Source: Collinsella aerofaciens
GTDB taxonomy: Bacteria; Actinomycetota; Coriobacteriia; Coriobacteriales; Coriobacteriaceae
Length of the DNA: 64,000 nucleotides
Reading direction: 5' to 3'
NCBI RefSeq assembly: GCF_015554145.1
Contig: NZ_JADNHZ010000008.1
Span: 1-64,000 of the forward strand
A program made the translations under genes and the position numbers. Shown piece after piece: positions 16,794 to 26,225 of the stretch. A model generated the notes under the pieces. The model searched no databases. It was given only the letters and a program-made list of their open reading frames with translations, and was not told the DNA's origin. How positions within the stretch are numbered: the stretch's first letter is position 1; every line of letters begins with the position of its first letter.

Positions 16794-17213
16794 CTAGACA
16801 AGTTTACCTTGGCAGTGATCGATCATATGCTGGATCATTTGTGCCTCAAAGCCCGCGTAGTCGCGGCGGCACTCCTTCATCTTGCCGTCGACAATCTGGT
16901 CAAAGGCAACCTTGCACTTGATATAGCGCGTGGACTTGGTGACCTCCTCGTGCGTCAGGCAGCTCTCCTCCATCTTGCTGGCGCCCAGGCCAAACACCAG
17001 ACGGGGGTTGTAGAGCACGTGGGGCTCGCCGGCGTCGTCCAGGTAGACGCAGACCTTCTTGGTAACGCCAATCTGGTTAGCGGCAAGGCAGCCGGCATCG
17101 TCGAGCGACTTGATGGTATCGATCAGGTCCTGAGCAACCGACTCGTCCTCGACGGTCGCAACCTCGCAACGCTGGGACAGGATAGCCTCGTCGTGGCAAA
17201 GCTCTTTAATCAT
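16794..17213 (-). CDS. Deformylase-like protein lacking the catalytic Glu
   Basis: 139 residues from ATG 17213 after GGAGGAA; the ATG 12 bases upstream overlaps that SD. It aligns with the short deformylase subtype: DAGCLAANQIGVTKKVCVYL matches motif 1, MEESCLTHEE matches EGCLSL (metal Cys kept), and IQHMIDHCQG matches HEIDH with the catalytic Glu replaced by Met. Both metal His remain. It may bind metal but should not deformylate by the usual mechanism. It resembles the intact-motif but frameshifted gene at 2857, so whether the cell has a working deformylase elsewhere is a fair question. Confidence 0.8.
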   Translation of the reverse strand: MIKELCHDEAILSQRCEVATVEDESVAQDLIDTIKSLDDAGCLAANQIGVTKKVCVYLDDAGEPHVLYNPRLVFGLGASKMEESCLTHEEVTKSTRYIKCKVAFDQIVDGKMKECRRDYAGFEAQMIQHMIDHCQGKLV

Positions 17214-17406
17214 ACGTTCCTCCATAGGGGTCGTTGTAACCGCTTAAGTATACGGTACCCACACATTTTCATGCGATAAATACCGTCCGTCTGTTACAAA
17301 GCGCCGAACATCAACATGCGAGGAACAGCAAGGTTGTAAAGGCGATATAGTAAATGAGTTCGTGTCAATCGGCCTAAACTCGGGGCCGAACAAGGAAAGG
17401 GTATGC

Positions 17407-18720
17407 ATGGACGAACTTTTTCACGTCAGTGAGCGCAAGTCCACAATCGGGACCGAACTTCGCGCTGGACTGACAACATTCCTGGCGATGGCCTACATCA
17501 TCGCCGTCAACCCCGCAGTGCTCTCGGGCGCTGGCATTGATGCGGGAGCGCTCGCCTGCGCCACCTGCCTGGGCGCCGGCATCATGACCATCTGCATGGG
17601 CATCTTCGCCAACCGCCCGCTCGCCTGCGCGTCGGGTCTGGGCATCAACGCCATGATCGCGGGCATCGCCACCACCATGTGCGGCGGCGACTGGCACGTG
17701 GCCATGAGCGTTATCTTCCTCGAGGGTATCGTCATCTTGCTGCTCGTCCTGTGCGGCCTGCGCGAGGCCATCATGGACGCCATCCCCGTGGTCCTGCGCC
17801 ACGCCATCTCGGTGGGTCTGGGCCTATTTATCGCCATGATCGGCCTGTGCGACGCCGGCATCATCACCGCTGGCGCCGGTACGCTCGTCGGCCTGGGCGA
17901 CATCGCCTCCCCCACCTTTATCGTCGGCATCATCTCCATCGTCGTGACGGTTGCCCTGGCTTCCCGCAACGTGCCGGGCTCGCTGCTCATCGGCATCATC
18001 GTCGCCGTTATCGCCGGAATCCCGCTGGGCGTCACCCATGCGCCCGAGGGCCTCATCGCACCGCTCGACTTCTCGACCTTCGGCGCCCCGTTTGCCAGCA
18101 CTGCCGACGGCAACCTTGCCATCGTGAAGGTCCTGACCGACCCGATGCTGCTCGTCGTTGCCTTCTCGCTGCTCATGAGCGACTTCTTCGACACCATGGG
18201 CACCGCGATGGCCGTCGCCAAGCAGGGCGAGTTCTTGACCGAGGACGGCAATGTCGAGGACATCCGTCCCATCCTGGTCGTCGACTCCGTGGCCGCTGCT
18301 GCCGGTGGCTTTATGGGCGTCTCCTCCATCACTACCTTCGTCGAGTCCACCTCTGGCGCTGCCGACGGTGGTCGCACGGGCCTCACCTCCGTCACCACCG
18401 GCGTGCTGTTCATTCTCGCCGCGTTCTTCTCCCCCATCGTCACCATCGTTTCCAGTGCCGCCACCTGCGGTGCTCTGGTCTACGTCGGCTACCTCATGAT
18501 GAGCGAGGCCTCCGAGATCGACTGGTCCGACGTGTCGCAGGGCTTCCCGGCGTTCATGATTGTCGCCGGCGTGCCCTTCACCTACTCCATCTCCTCCGGC
18601 ATTGGCCTGGGCTTTATCGCCTACGTGATCGTCGCGCTCTTTAAGGGCGAGGCCTCCAAGATCAAGCCGCTCATGTGGATCGCAGCCCTTGCCTTCCTCG
18701 TCTACTTCTTCGTAGCGTAG
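17407..18720 (+). CDS. NCS2/AzgA-type purine permease
   Basis: 437 residues from ATG 17407 after AAGGAAAGGG. Matches the AzgA branch of nucleobase transporters: TELRAGLTTFLAMAYIIAVNPAVLSGAG, CASGLGINAMIAG, and DFFDTMGTAMAVAKQGEF, which carries residues used in purine binding. About 12-14 membrane spans. Likely hypoxanthine/guanine/adenine uptake. The 190-bp leader has no purine-riboswitch core. Its last 46 bp are copied at 20728 as part of the downstream tandem duplication. Confidence 0.9.
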   Translation: MDELFHVSERKSTIGTELRAGLTTFLAMAYIIAVNPAVLSGAGIDAGALACATCLGAGIMTICMGIFANRPLACASGLGINAMIAGIATTMCGGDWHVAMSVIFLEGIVILLLVLCGLREAIMDAIPVVLRHAISVGLGLFIAMIGLCDAGIITAGAGTLVGLGDIASPTFIVGIISIVVTVALASRNVPGSLLIGIIVAVIAGIPLGVTHAPEGLIAPLDFSTFGAPFASTADGNLAIVKVLTDPMLLVVAFSLLMSDFFDTMGTAMAVAKQGEFLTEDGNVEDIRPILVVDSVAAAAGGFMGVSSITTFVESTSGAADGGRTGLTSVTTGVLFILAAFFSPIVTIVSSAATCGALVYVGYLMMSEASEIDWSDVSQGFPAFMIVAGVPFTYSISSGIGLGFIAYVIVALFKGEASKIKPLMWIAALAFLVYFFVA

Positions 18721-18744
18721 GCGCAAGATTCGCAATACCAAACA

Positions 18745-18787
18745 GCAAAGCGCGGAGTCGCATCGAGCGGCTCCGCGCTTTGCTTTT
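18745..18787 (+). terminator. Terminator of the purine permease gene
   Basis: GCAAAGCGCGGAG paired with CTCCGCGCTTTGC, 13 bp perfect, then TTTT. A diverged copy occurs at 20799. Confidence 0.92.
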
Positions 18788-18927
18788 AAAGCCAGGCACC
18801 ACACGGGCGCGCGATGTATTGCTTCGCAAGTTTTGGACGTTTTGCTCTCCAAACGGCACTACCGACGGCTACATCCTGCAGATATGCTGGATATAACCGC
18901 ATAGGCCCTATGAGGATGGGAGTAACC

Positions 18928-20706
18928 ATGGCCGCCTTGTTCACGACCCCCAAGCGCAATGACAAAACCTCTGGAGCCCATTTTGTCGAGCCCGACGTGC
19001 GCCGTCGCACGCTGCTCGCACACGGCAGCTGGCGCCGCGTGACACGCCGCATCGTTGTAGGCGCCGTATGCGCGCTTACGGTAAGCTCTCTGCTCATGCC
19101 GAGCATCTCGCTCGCAGCCGAGTGGGTCAACGTCGGCGGCACTCAGTACAACACTGCAGCAGGCGACGAGGCCGGCACCTGGGCCTGGGACGGCGCCGAC
19201 GACATGAAGCTCAACGGCTATAACGGCGGTGCGATCCAGGCTGCGGGCAAGCTCAACATTGCCTACGAGGGCAAGAACACCGTGAAAACCGAGCCCGATT
19301 ACACCGGAGCCGCCATCAAGGCGCAGGATGGCACTAGCCAGAAAGCAGAGTTGAACATAACGAGCTCGAATAGCACGGATGAGCTCAATGTGACAGCTGA
19401 GGCCGATGCAATTAAATCCACAGGCGACCTCTCCATTTCTGGCCCAGGCACTGTGAACACCACAAGCACTACTTCCGACGGAATTGAGGCAAAGGGCGAT
19501 CTCTCTATCACGGGCTCGGGCACCGTGAATGCAACGGGCGGTACCGAAGGCATCCAATCCAAGGGCAAGACCACCATCGATTCCTCTGGCACAGTGATCG
19601 CTAAAGGAAGCGAAGGTTACGGCATCGCCGCGGGCAGTGACCTGATCATCAAAGGCGGTGGCAAGGTAGAAGCAAGCTCGATAGAAGAAGCGGCGATTTG
19701 GGCTAACGGCAACATCGACATCTCGGGCGGCAGCCAGGTCGAGGCAAGCTCCCAGGGAGATCTTGCCGTCGACGCTGAGGGTAGTCTCGCGGTCACGAAC
19801 GCCTCCCTTGACGCAAGCGGTGTTGAATATGGTGTCTATGCCTACAAGGGCGTTACGCTCGATCACGCGACCGTGACGGTCCGCACAAGCGCGAGCGGTG
19901 GCCAGGCCATCGCCCTCATCACTGACGGGGACGACATCGTCATCAAGAATGGTTCCATCGTGGACGCGTTCGCAGAAGGCAAATTCTCGGTTGCAATCTC
20001 TACCAGAAACCACCAGCCAAACGTCGCTGGCGGCCACATCTACATCAGCGACTCCGTTGTTAAGGCTATAGCCCGCTATGTCGAGACCGGTGGCAACGGC
20101 CCCGACCACTACAGTGAAGACCAAAACGACGAAATCATCCCTGAGTCCGAGGGCCTGAACATCGGCATCTTCGCGCAGACCGAGAAGGGCATCACGCCCG
20201 CGACCATCTCGATCGTCCGCAGCAAGGTCACGGCCGAGGGAGACACGGCGGCTATCTTCGCCCTTGCCATGAGCGCGGACGGCAAGGCGATCGGCACCAT
20301 CGAAATCAAGGACGCCACCATCCAGACGCCTGCAGGCGGCAAAGTCATTGACTATCGCAACAAGGAAGAGCTCAGCGACGGCATCGTCTACGAGGCGGGG
20401 CAGACCATCGGCACGGGCGATGCCACGATTGACTCCCCCTATGACGCCGCTGTCGCCAAGAGCACGGTCATCGTGCCTCCCGAGGAGACCAAGCCCGAGG
20501 AAAAGCACGGCAAGACCAAGCCCGAGGGTTCCAAGTCCGAGGGCACGAAGACAACCAAGACCGTTGCAGTTGCAGCCAAGGGAGCCAAGACCGTCGGCAA
20601 GCTCGCGGCAACCGGCGACACCTCGAACGCAGCCATCGTGGCAGCCGCCCTTGCGGGAACAGCCGCCATCGCCGCAGGCGCCCTGGCGAGTCGCAAACGC
20701 TCGTAA
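18928..20706 (+). CDS. Cell-wall-anchored beta-helix / carbohydrate-binding-like surface protein (copy 1)
   Basis: 592 residues from ATG 18928 after GGATGGGAG. A long N-terminal signal (basic residues, then VVGAVCALTVSSLLMPSISLAAE) is followed by 20-25-residue repeats of the type GDLSISGPGTVNTTS / GDLSITGSGTVNATG / GNIDISGGSQVEASS, typical of right-handed beta-helices and of the Cthe_2159-like carbohydrate-binding family. A Pro/Lys/Glu linker (KPEEKHGKTKPEGSK) leads to the sorting signal LAATGD, a hydrophobic helix and SRKRS. LAxTG is the motif used by class E sortases in actinobacteria. Likely surface-exposed; ligand unknown. Tandem paralogue follows. Confidence 0.82.
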   Translation: MAALFTTPKRNDKTSGAHFVEPDVRRRTLLAHGSWRRVTRRIVVGAVCALTVSSLLMPSISLAAEWVNVGGTQYNTAAGDEAGTWAWDGADDMKLNGYNGGAIQAAGKLNIAYEGKNTVKTEPDYTGAAIKAQDGTSQKAELNITSSNSTDELNVTAEADAIKSTGDLSISGPGTVNTTSTTSDGIEAKGDLSITGSGTVNATGGTEGIQSKGKTTIDSSGTVIAKGSEGYGIAAGSDLIIKGGGKVEASSIEEAAIWANGNIDISGGSQVEASSQGDLAVDAEGSLAVTNASLDASGVEYGVYAYKGVTLDHATVTVRTSASGGQAIALITDGDDIVIKNGSIVDAFAEGKFSVAISTRNHQPNVAGGHIYISDSVVKAIARYVETGGNGPDHYSEDQNDEIIPESEGLNIGIFAQTEKGITPATISIVRSKVTAEGDTAAIFALAMSADGKAIGTIEIKDATIQTPAGGKVIDYRNKEELSDGIVYEAGQTIGTGDATIDSPYDAAVAKSTVIVPPEETKPEEKHGKTKPEGSKSEGTKTTKTVAVAAKGAKTVGKLAATGDTSNAAIVAAALAGTAAIAAGALASRKRS

Positions 20707-20798
20707 ACACTTTTTCGCACAGGACGGGTGGATCGCAGCCCTTGCCTTCCCCGTCTACTTCTTCGTAGCGTAAGGGCAAGGCTGCAAAAGCTGAACAA

Positions 20799-20838
20799 TA
20801 AAGCGCGGAGTCGCCATGCGGCCCCGCGCTTTTCTTTT
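20799..20838 (+). terminator. Terminator (duplicated copy) between the two surface-protein genes
   Basis: AAAGCGCGGAG and CCCCGCGCTTT then TCTTTT. It is a diverged copy of the permease terminator carried along in the tandem duplication, now ending transcripts of copy 1. Confidence 0.75.
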
Positions 20839-20977
20839 AGCGTTGGTCCCTGCGCCGGCGTGCGGCCTATTTCTCCCCCATTTTGGCCATTTTGCCCTCC
20901 AAACGGCACTACCGCCGGCAACATCCAGCAGATACGCTGAACCTAGCCGTATAGGCCCTATGAGAACGGGAGCAACC

Positions 20978-22768
20978 ATGGCAGCCTTGTTCACGACCCC
21001 CAAACGCAATGACACTACCGCCGGAACCCATGTTGCCGAACCCGACGTTCGCCGTCGCATAGGACTCGCGCACGGCAGCTGGCGCCGCGTGACGCGCCGC
21101 ATCGTCGTAGGCGCCGTGTGCGCGCTCACGGTGAGCTCGCTGCTCATGCCGAGCGTCTCGCTCGCGGCGGAATGGGTCAAGGTCGGCGAAACCAAATACA
21201 ACGCCGGCACTGCGGCGGGCGACGAGACCGGCACCTGGTCGTGGGACGGCGCCGACGACTTGAAGCTCAACAACTATAACGGCGGCGAGATCCAGGCCGC
21301 AGGCAAGCTCAACGTGAATTACTCGGGAAACAACATCGTCACTGCCGACTGGATCGAAGGCATCAAGGCTTCTCATGGCAAGAATGAGAACGCCGAGCTC
21401 AATATCCAAGGCGACGCGGGCAGCACGCTCAGCGTGACATCTACTGAGGACGCTATCCTCTCCACGGGTAATATCAACATCGACGGAGCCGGATCCGTCA
21501 ACGCCACGAGCGCTGGGTTTGATGCCATCGACGCCGAGGGCGATCTCGCTATCAAAGGTTCGGGCAACGTCAACGCCACGGGCGTATCGGATGGCATCAG
21601 GGCAAACGGCAATATCACGATTGACGACAGCGGGGCCGTCACCGCCAGGGCTACCAAGGACAAGGGTATCGGAACCGACAAGAACCTCACCATCAAGGGT
21701 GGCGGCACAGTCGAGGCAAGCTCAGCCGATGGTGAGGCCATTTGGAGCGGCGGCAACATCAATATCTCGGACGGCAGCCAGGTCAAGGCGAGCTCCGAGA
21801 AAGACGCCGCCGTCGAGGCCAAGGGCAGCCTCGCAGCCACAAACGCCTCCCTCAACGCAAACGGTGTTGAATATGGCGTCTATGCCCACAAGGGCATCAC
21901 ACTCGATCATGCAAACGTGACAGTCCGCGCAAGTAAAGGCAGATACGGTGACGCCATTGCCCTCTTCACCTACCAAGACGATATCGTCGTCAAGAACGGC
22001 TCCACCGTGGACGCGTTTGCGGAAGGCGAGGTTTCGGCTGCATTCTCCACCAGAAACGATCGACCCAACGAGGAGGGTGGCCACATCTACATCAGCGACT
22101 CCGTTGTCAAGGCCATAGCCCGCTATGTCGAGAACGGCGACGGCCCCATCCCCTACAGCGAAAACCAAGATGGTGAGACGAGCCCCGAGCCCCAAGGCGA
22201 GAACATCGGCATCATCGCCCAGACCAGCGAGGGCGTCACACCCGCAGTCATCTCGATCATCCGCAGCAAGGTAACGGCCGAAGGAGATACAGCGGCAATC
22301 TTTGCCCGTGCCATGAGCGCTGACGGCAAGACAATCGGCACCATCAAGATTGAGAACGCCGCCATCCAGATGCCCGAAGGCGGCAAGGTCATTGACTATC
22401 GCAAGCTCCGTGACGGCATCTACGAGGCAGGCCAAGCCATCGGCACGGGCGACGCTGTGATCGACTCCCCCTATAACGAAGCTGTCGCCAAGAGCATGGT
22501 CATCGCACCTCCCGAGGTAGCCAAGCCGAAAGACCCCAAGCCCGACGAGACCAAGCCCGCAGAAAGCAAGCCCGCGGAGTCCAAGCAGAACCCCAAGCCT
22601 GAGGGCTCAAAGCCGACCAAGGCCGTTGCGGCTTCAATCACGAAAGCCAAGACTACCGGCGTGCTCGCGGCAACCGGCGACACCTCGGGTGCGGCCATCG
22701 TGGCAACCGTCCTTGCGGGAACAGCCGCTATCGCCGCAGGCACCATGGCGAGCCGCAAGCGCTCTTAG
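20978..22768 (+). CDS. Cell-wall-anchored beta-helix surface protein (copy 2)
   Basis: 596 residues from ATG 20978. Same architecture as the gene at 18928: nearly identical first 60 residues (MAALFTTPKRND.., GSWRRVTRRIVVGAVCALTV), repeated beta-helix turns (GNINIDGAGSVNATSAG, GDLAIKGSGNVNATGVS, GNITIDDSGAVTARAT), a longer Pro/Lys/Glu linker (DPKPDETKPAESKPAESKQ) and the sorting signal LAATGDTS with hydrophobic tail. The signal region and C-terminal third are the best conserved, the helix turns the least. This fits either relaxed repeats or selection for antigenic or ligand variation. Confidence 0.82.
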   Translation: MAALFTTPKRNDTTAGTHVAEPDVRRRIGLAHGSWRRVTRRIVVGAVCALTVSSLLMPSVSLAAEWVKVGETKYNAGTAAGDETGTWSWDGADDLKLNNYNGGEIQAAGKLNVNYSGNNIVTADWIEGIKASHGKNENAELNIQGDAGSTLSVTSTEDAILSTGNINIDGAGSVNATSAGFDAIDAEGDLAIKGSGNVNATGVSDGIRANGNITIDDSGAVTARATKDKGIGTDKNLTIKGGGTVEASSADGEAIWSGGNINISDGSQVKASSEKDAAVEAKGSLAATNASLNANGVEYGVYAHKGITLDHANVTVRASKGRYGDAIALFTYQDDIVVKNGSTVDAFAEGEVSAAFSTRNDRPNEEGGHIYISDSVVKAIARYVENGDGPIPYSENQDGETSPEPQGENIGIIAQTSEGVTPAVISIIRSKVTAEGDTAAIFARAMSADGKTIGTIKIENAAIQMPEGGKVIDYRKLRDGIYEAGQAIGTGDAVIDSPYNEAVAKSMVIAPPEVAKPKDPKPDETKPAESKPAESKQNPKPEGSKPTKAVAASITKAKTTGVLAATGDTSGAAIVATVLAGTAAIAAGTMASRKRS

Positions 22769-22825
22769 ACGCCTCTGCGCACATGGCAGCTCCCGCGAAG
22801 GCCCCGAGTCCCAGCACCGTTTAAC

Positions 22826-22864
22826 AACGCCACCGCCGAGCTCCCCTCCGGCGGTGGCGTTTTC
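22826..22864 (+). terminator. Terminator of surface-protein copy 2
   Basis: AACGCCACCGCC ... GGCGGTGGCGTTTT, a 12-bp stem with T tail. Confidence 0.88.
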
Positions 22865-22975
22865 CATATGCGTCCGCAGGGTATGCACGAGATTGTCTTT
22901 GGTCTAGCCCAACCTGCATGAGCCGGCGTGCGACAATGGGGGCCGTCGATATCACAACGCCGAGAGAAGCCCGTC

Positions 22976-23641
22976 ATGGAAGCGCATCAAAAGCAGATAA
23001 CCGTTCATGCACAGCATGCCGAAAGCGCACCAGTCATCTATCTTCCCGTGGTCATGGGCGACGGCACGGAGGTTTATGAACGCTGCCGAGAGCTCAACTG
23101 CCCACCGTTCACCCTTGTCGCCATTGGCGGACTCGATTGGAATCGTGAGCTGAGCCCCTGGGTATGCGACGGTACCGTGCGCGATGCCGAGCCCTTTGGT
23201 GGACAGGCCGCTGGTTTTCTTGACGAGTTGTTGAAGCAGATAATCCCAGAGGCCGAATCATCGCTCCCGCAACCGCCCGCCTGGCGCGGCGTTGCCGGCT
23301 ACTCCTTGGCGGGTCTTTTTGCACTGTGGGCACTTTGGCAAACAGATGTCTTTGAGCGCGCGGCAAGTGCATCGGGGTCGCTGTGGTTCCCCGGCTTTAT
23401 CGACTACGCGCGCGAGCGCACGATGACAGCTACGCCCGACGCCGTCTATCTGTCACTCGGTAAAAAGGAAACCAAGACGCCCAACCGCATGATGCGGCAC
23501 GTACTCGACGATACGCGCGCGATGGAAGAGCTGTTTATCGAGCGTGACATTCCAACAATGCTGGAGCTCAACCCCGGCAATCACTTTGCCCAAACTGACC
23601 TGCGCATGGCGCGCGGCATCCACTGGATACTGACGCATTAA
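22976..23641 (+). CDS. Esterase-like alpha/beta hydrolase
   Basis: 221 residues from ATG 22976 after GAGAGAAG. It has the nucleophile elbow GYSLAG, preceded by a domain with VIYLPVVMGDGTEVYERC and LVAIGGLDWNRELSPW, and ends with LNPGNHFAQ, which supplies the likely catalytic His. This resembles the IroE/Fes-type putative esterase group. No signal peptide. Substrate unknown; single-gene unit flanked by terminators. Confidence 0.8.
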   Translation: MEAHQKQITVHAQHAESAPVIYLPVVMGDGTEVYERCRELNCPPFTLVAIGGLDWNRELSPWVCDGTVRDAEPFGGQAAGFLDELLKQIIPEAESSLPQPPAWRGVAGYSLAGLFALWALWQTDVFERAASASGSLWFPGFIDYARERTMTATPDAVYLSLGKKETKTPNRMMRHVLDDTRAMEELFIERDIPTMLELNPGNHFAQTDLRMARGIHWILTH

Positions 23642-23682
23642 AAATGGCGCCCACGCGTACATACGCATGGACGCCATTTTTA
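23640..23682. terminator. Bidirectional terminator between esterase and permease remnant
   Basis: AAAAATGGCGCCCACGCG ... GCATGGACGCCATTTTT. A and T runs on both sides of an interrupted 10-bp-plus stem, between convergent genes. Confidence 0.82.
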
Positions 23683-23701
23683 ATTTGGCTGAACGCAGCT
23701 A

Positions 23702-24882
23702 CTATTCAGCAGTCTCCTCAAGCTCGGAAGTATCGAACTCAAAGTCATTACCTGGCAGGATGGCGTTGAGCACAATGCCCACCAGCGAGCCCACGGCAAG
23801 GCCCGAAAGCGAAATCGTCACGCCGCCCAGCTCCAGCACGATGGCACCGGCGATACTGTAGGCAATGCCGAGCGAAAGCACGAGCACCAGAGCCGCCACC
23901 AGCACGTTGCGGTTGTTCTGGAAATCAACCTGGTTCTCGATAAGGTTGCGAACGCCCACGGCACTGATCATGCCGTAGAGCACAAGCGACACGCCACCGA
24001 TAACGCATGCCGGCATAGCAGCGATCACAGCAGCGAACTTGGGGCAGAACGAAAGCACAATGGCACAGCAGGCGGCAATGCGAATCACGCGCGGGTCGAA
24101 CACGCGCGTCAGGGCAAGCACACCGGTGTTCTCACCATACGTCGTATTGGCAGGGGCGCCAAAGAGCGATGCCAAGATAGTCGCCAGGCCATCGCCGAGC
24201 AGGGTACGGTGCAGACCGGGATCGGCAATGTAATTGCGTTCGCAGGTAGAGCCAATGGCGGAAATATCTCCAATGTGCTCAATCATGGTCGCAAAGGCCA
24301 GTGGCATGATGGTGATAATGGCCGTCGTGGCAAGACTGCTATCGAACTGCGGTCCAAAGAGCGCGAACACGGTGTTGTCCCACACGACAGGTAGACCGAC
24401 CCACGGCGCGGCGGCAACCCCCGAAAAATCAACCTTGCCCAGCACCGCCGCAACGGCATAGCTCACCACAACGCCCAGCAGAATCGGCACGATCTTGACC
24501 ATGCCGCGGCCCCAAATGTTGCAGATGATGATCACGGCAACGGCAATAGCAGCAACAAACCAGTTGGTCTGGCAGTTGGCGATAGCAGAGCTTGCCAAGA
24601 TCAGGCCGATGGAAATGACGATGGGACCGGTCACCACCGGCGGGAAGAAGCGCATGACGCGCTTGGCGCCAAAGGCGCGGAACAGCGCTGCCAGCACCGG
24701 ATAGAGCAGGCCGGCGCAGGCAACGCCCAGACAAGCGTAGGGCAAAAGCTCGGCCTCGCCGTTGGGTGCAATGGCGGCATAACCCGCGATAAAGGCAAAC
24801 GACGAGCCCAGGAACGCGGGCGGCCGAGCGACGATGCATCGTAGATGGCATCGGTGACGGCGGGCGTCGAGGATTGGGACAT
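23702..24882 (-). pseudogene. Uracil/xanthine permease (NCS2, UraA-like) with N-terminal deletion
   Basis: A start with SD (AAAGGACTTCC then ATG 24882) encodes MSQSSTPAVTDAIYDASSLGRP, a normal NCS2 N-terminus. Immediately after, the frame that continues the family is a different one and begins PPAFLGSSFAFIAGYAAIA, which in intact homologues follows about 50 residues later, after the first membrane span. So about 150 bp, not a multiple of three, appear to be missing near 24815-24825. The rest of the permease is intact (NNTTYGENTGVLALTRV-type motif as ANTTYGENTGVLALTR, then SGLAVGSLVGIVLNAILPG). Without a compensating event the product is non-functional. Assembly error cannot be excluded. Confidence 0.75.
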
Positions 24883-25004
24883 GGAAGTCCTTTCGAATGG
24901 AAGGGCGATCAGGCATATCGGATAACCTGCCCGAACGATACGATCCGAACCATTGTACGCGATATGCAGTACCTCGCACGCGCCGCCACCTGCAAACGCT
25001 AGCG

Positions 25005-26138
25005 CTATTTCCAAACGCGCTCGGCAATACGCCTGACCAGCGCAATCTTTGCCCACTGCTCGTCCTCGGTCAGCTTATTGCCAATCTCGCAGCTGGCAAA
25101 GCCACACTGCGGAGACAGATACAGGTTCTCGAGCGGCACGTACTTTGCCGCCTCGCGGATGCGCTCGACGATAACATCCTCGTTCTCGAGCTCTGCCGCC
25201 TTGGTGGTCACCAAGCCCAGCACGACCTTCTTGCCGGGAGCAACGTACTTGAGCGGCTCAAAACCACCGGCGCGGGGCGTGTCGAACTCCAGATAGAACG
25301 CGTCAACGTCCTCATGCGCAAACAGGTACGGCGCGATGGGGTCGTAGCCGCCCTCAAAAGCGTAGGTGGAGTGGTAGTTGCCGCGGCATACATGCGTGTT
25401 GATAGCCAGATCGTCGGGCTTGCCCTCGATGGCGGCATTGTTGAGCGCCACGCCCAGCTCGCTTACCTTTTGCAGGTCGACCGGGCTCATGCCGGTTTTG
25501 GCAACAAAATCGGTATCGCAGTAGATGCCCCAGGTGCAGTCATCAAACTGGATGTTGCGGCAGCCCGCGGCATACAGGTCAGCAATCACGGTGCGGTATG
25601 CTGCGGCAATGGCATCGACGAGCTCTTCGTCGGTCTTGTAGACGGCGTGCAGACTCTCCTGCTGGCCATCGCAGCGGTCGAGTGTGACTTCGGAGAACGT
25701 CTGGATCGGCGCCGGAATGGTCTGGCGCGCGACCTGGCCCTCTCCCTCGAGCGACTTGATAAATTTGAAGTGCTCGACGAACGGATGATTCTCGCCGCTA
25801 ATGGGACCGGTTACCACGGCGGTGTCGGCGGTAGTCTCCTCATCGTGGAACATGTAGCCCGTGCGCGAGGCGCGGCGCTCAATGCCGTTGAGGCCCCACA
25901 TAAAATCGAGGTGCCAGTAGCTGCGGCGGAACTCGCCATCGGTAATCACCTGCAGGCCGGCAGCCTTCTGCTTGGCCACTAAGTCGCGGATGGCCTCGTC
26001 CTCGACGGCCTTAAGGCCGGAAGCGTCGAGTTTACCCGCGACATAGGCGGCACGGGCGTCCTTTACAGCCTGCGGACGAAGAAAGCTGCCGACGATATCG
26101 GCGCGAAACGGCGCGTTCGGTTGAATCGAAGTGCTCAT
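25005..26138 (-). CDS. MetE C-terminal-domain-like methyltransferase (YxjG/YxjH type)
   Basis: 377 residues from ATG 26138 after AAAGGGAG. Begins with FRADIVGSFLRP as in cobalamin-independent methionine synthase family proteins of one domain. Zinc ligands are visible in INTHVCRGNYHS (His, Cys) and SPQCGFAS (Cys); GEFRRSYWHLDF matches the substrate-side motif. Family members move a methyl group to homocysteine from a donor that need not be methyltetrahydrofolate. A LysR gene lies directly upstream on the same strand, a typical arrangement for methionine regulators. Confidence 0.85.
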   Translation of the reverse strand: MSTSIQPNAPFRADIVGSFLRPQAVKDARAAYVAGKLDASGLKAVEDEAIRDLVAKQKAAGLQVITDGEFRRSYWHLDFMWGLNGIERRASRTGYMFHDEETTADTAVVTGPISGENHPFVEHFKFIKSLEGEGQVARQTIPAPIQTFSEVTLDRCDGQQESLHAVYKTDEELVDAIAAAYRTVIADLYAAGCRNIQFDDCTWGIYCDTDFVAKTGMSPVDLQKVSELGVALNNAAIEGKPDDLAINTHVCRGNYHSTYAFEGGYDPIAPYLFAHEDVDAFYLEFDTPRAGGFEPLKYVAPGKKVVLGLVTTKAAELENEDVIVERIREAAKYVPLENLYLSPQCGFASCEIGNKLTEDEQWAKIALVRRIAERVWK

Positions 26139-26225
26139 AGATATCTCCCTTTGCATTGGTTGCTTTACTGGGACAGAGTATGAGCGCTCATATGACCATC
26201 GTAAAATATACGTTTATAACAGTTT

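Larger units (their letters stand above)
18675..22768 (+). repeat. Tandem duplication of about 2.05 kb
   Basis: Unit 1 (18675 to about 20727) and unit 2 (20728 to about 22768) run in the same order: last 46 bp of the permease gene, its terminator, a promoter/leader, then a surface-protein gene. Both the permease tail (GTGGATCGCAGCCCTTGCC at 18675 and 20728) and the gene starts (18928 and 20978) are offset by about 2050 bp. So the left breakpoint lay inside the permease coding sequence. The copies have since diverged, most in the repeat-rich middle of the genes. Confidence 0.88.

Noticed and set aside
17226-17406. Purine riboswitch before the purine permease
   Set aside because: None of the conserved junction or loop sequences of the purine aptamer were found.
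18859-20508. 549-residue open frame antisense to surface protein copy 1
   Set aside because: Result of biased codon use in repeats; the + strand product has signal peptide, repeats and anchor.
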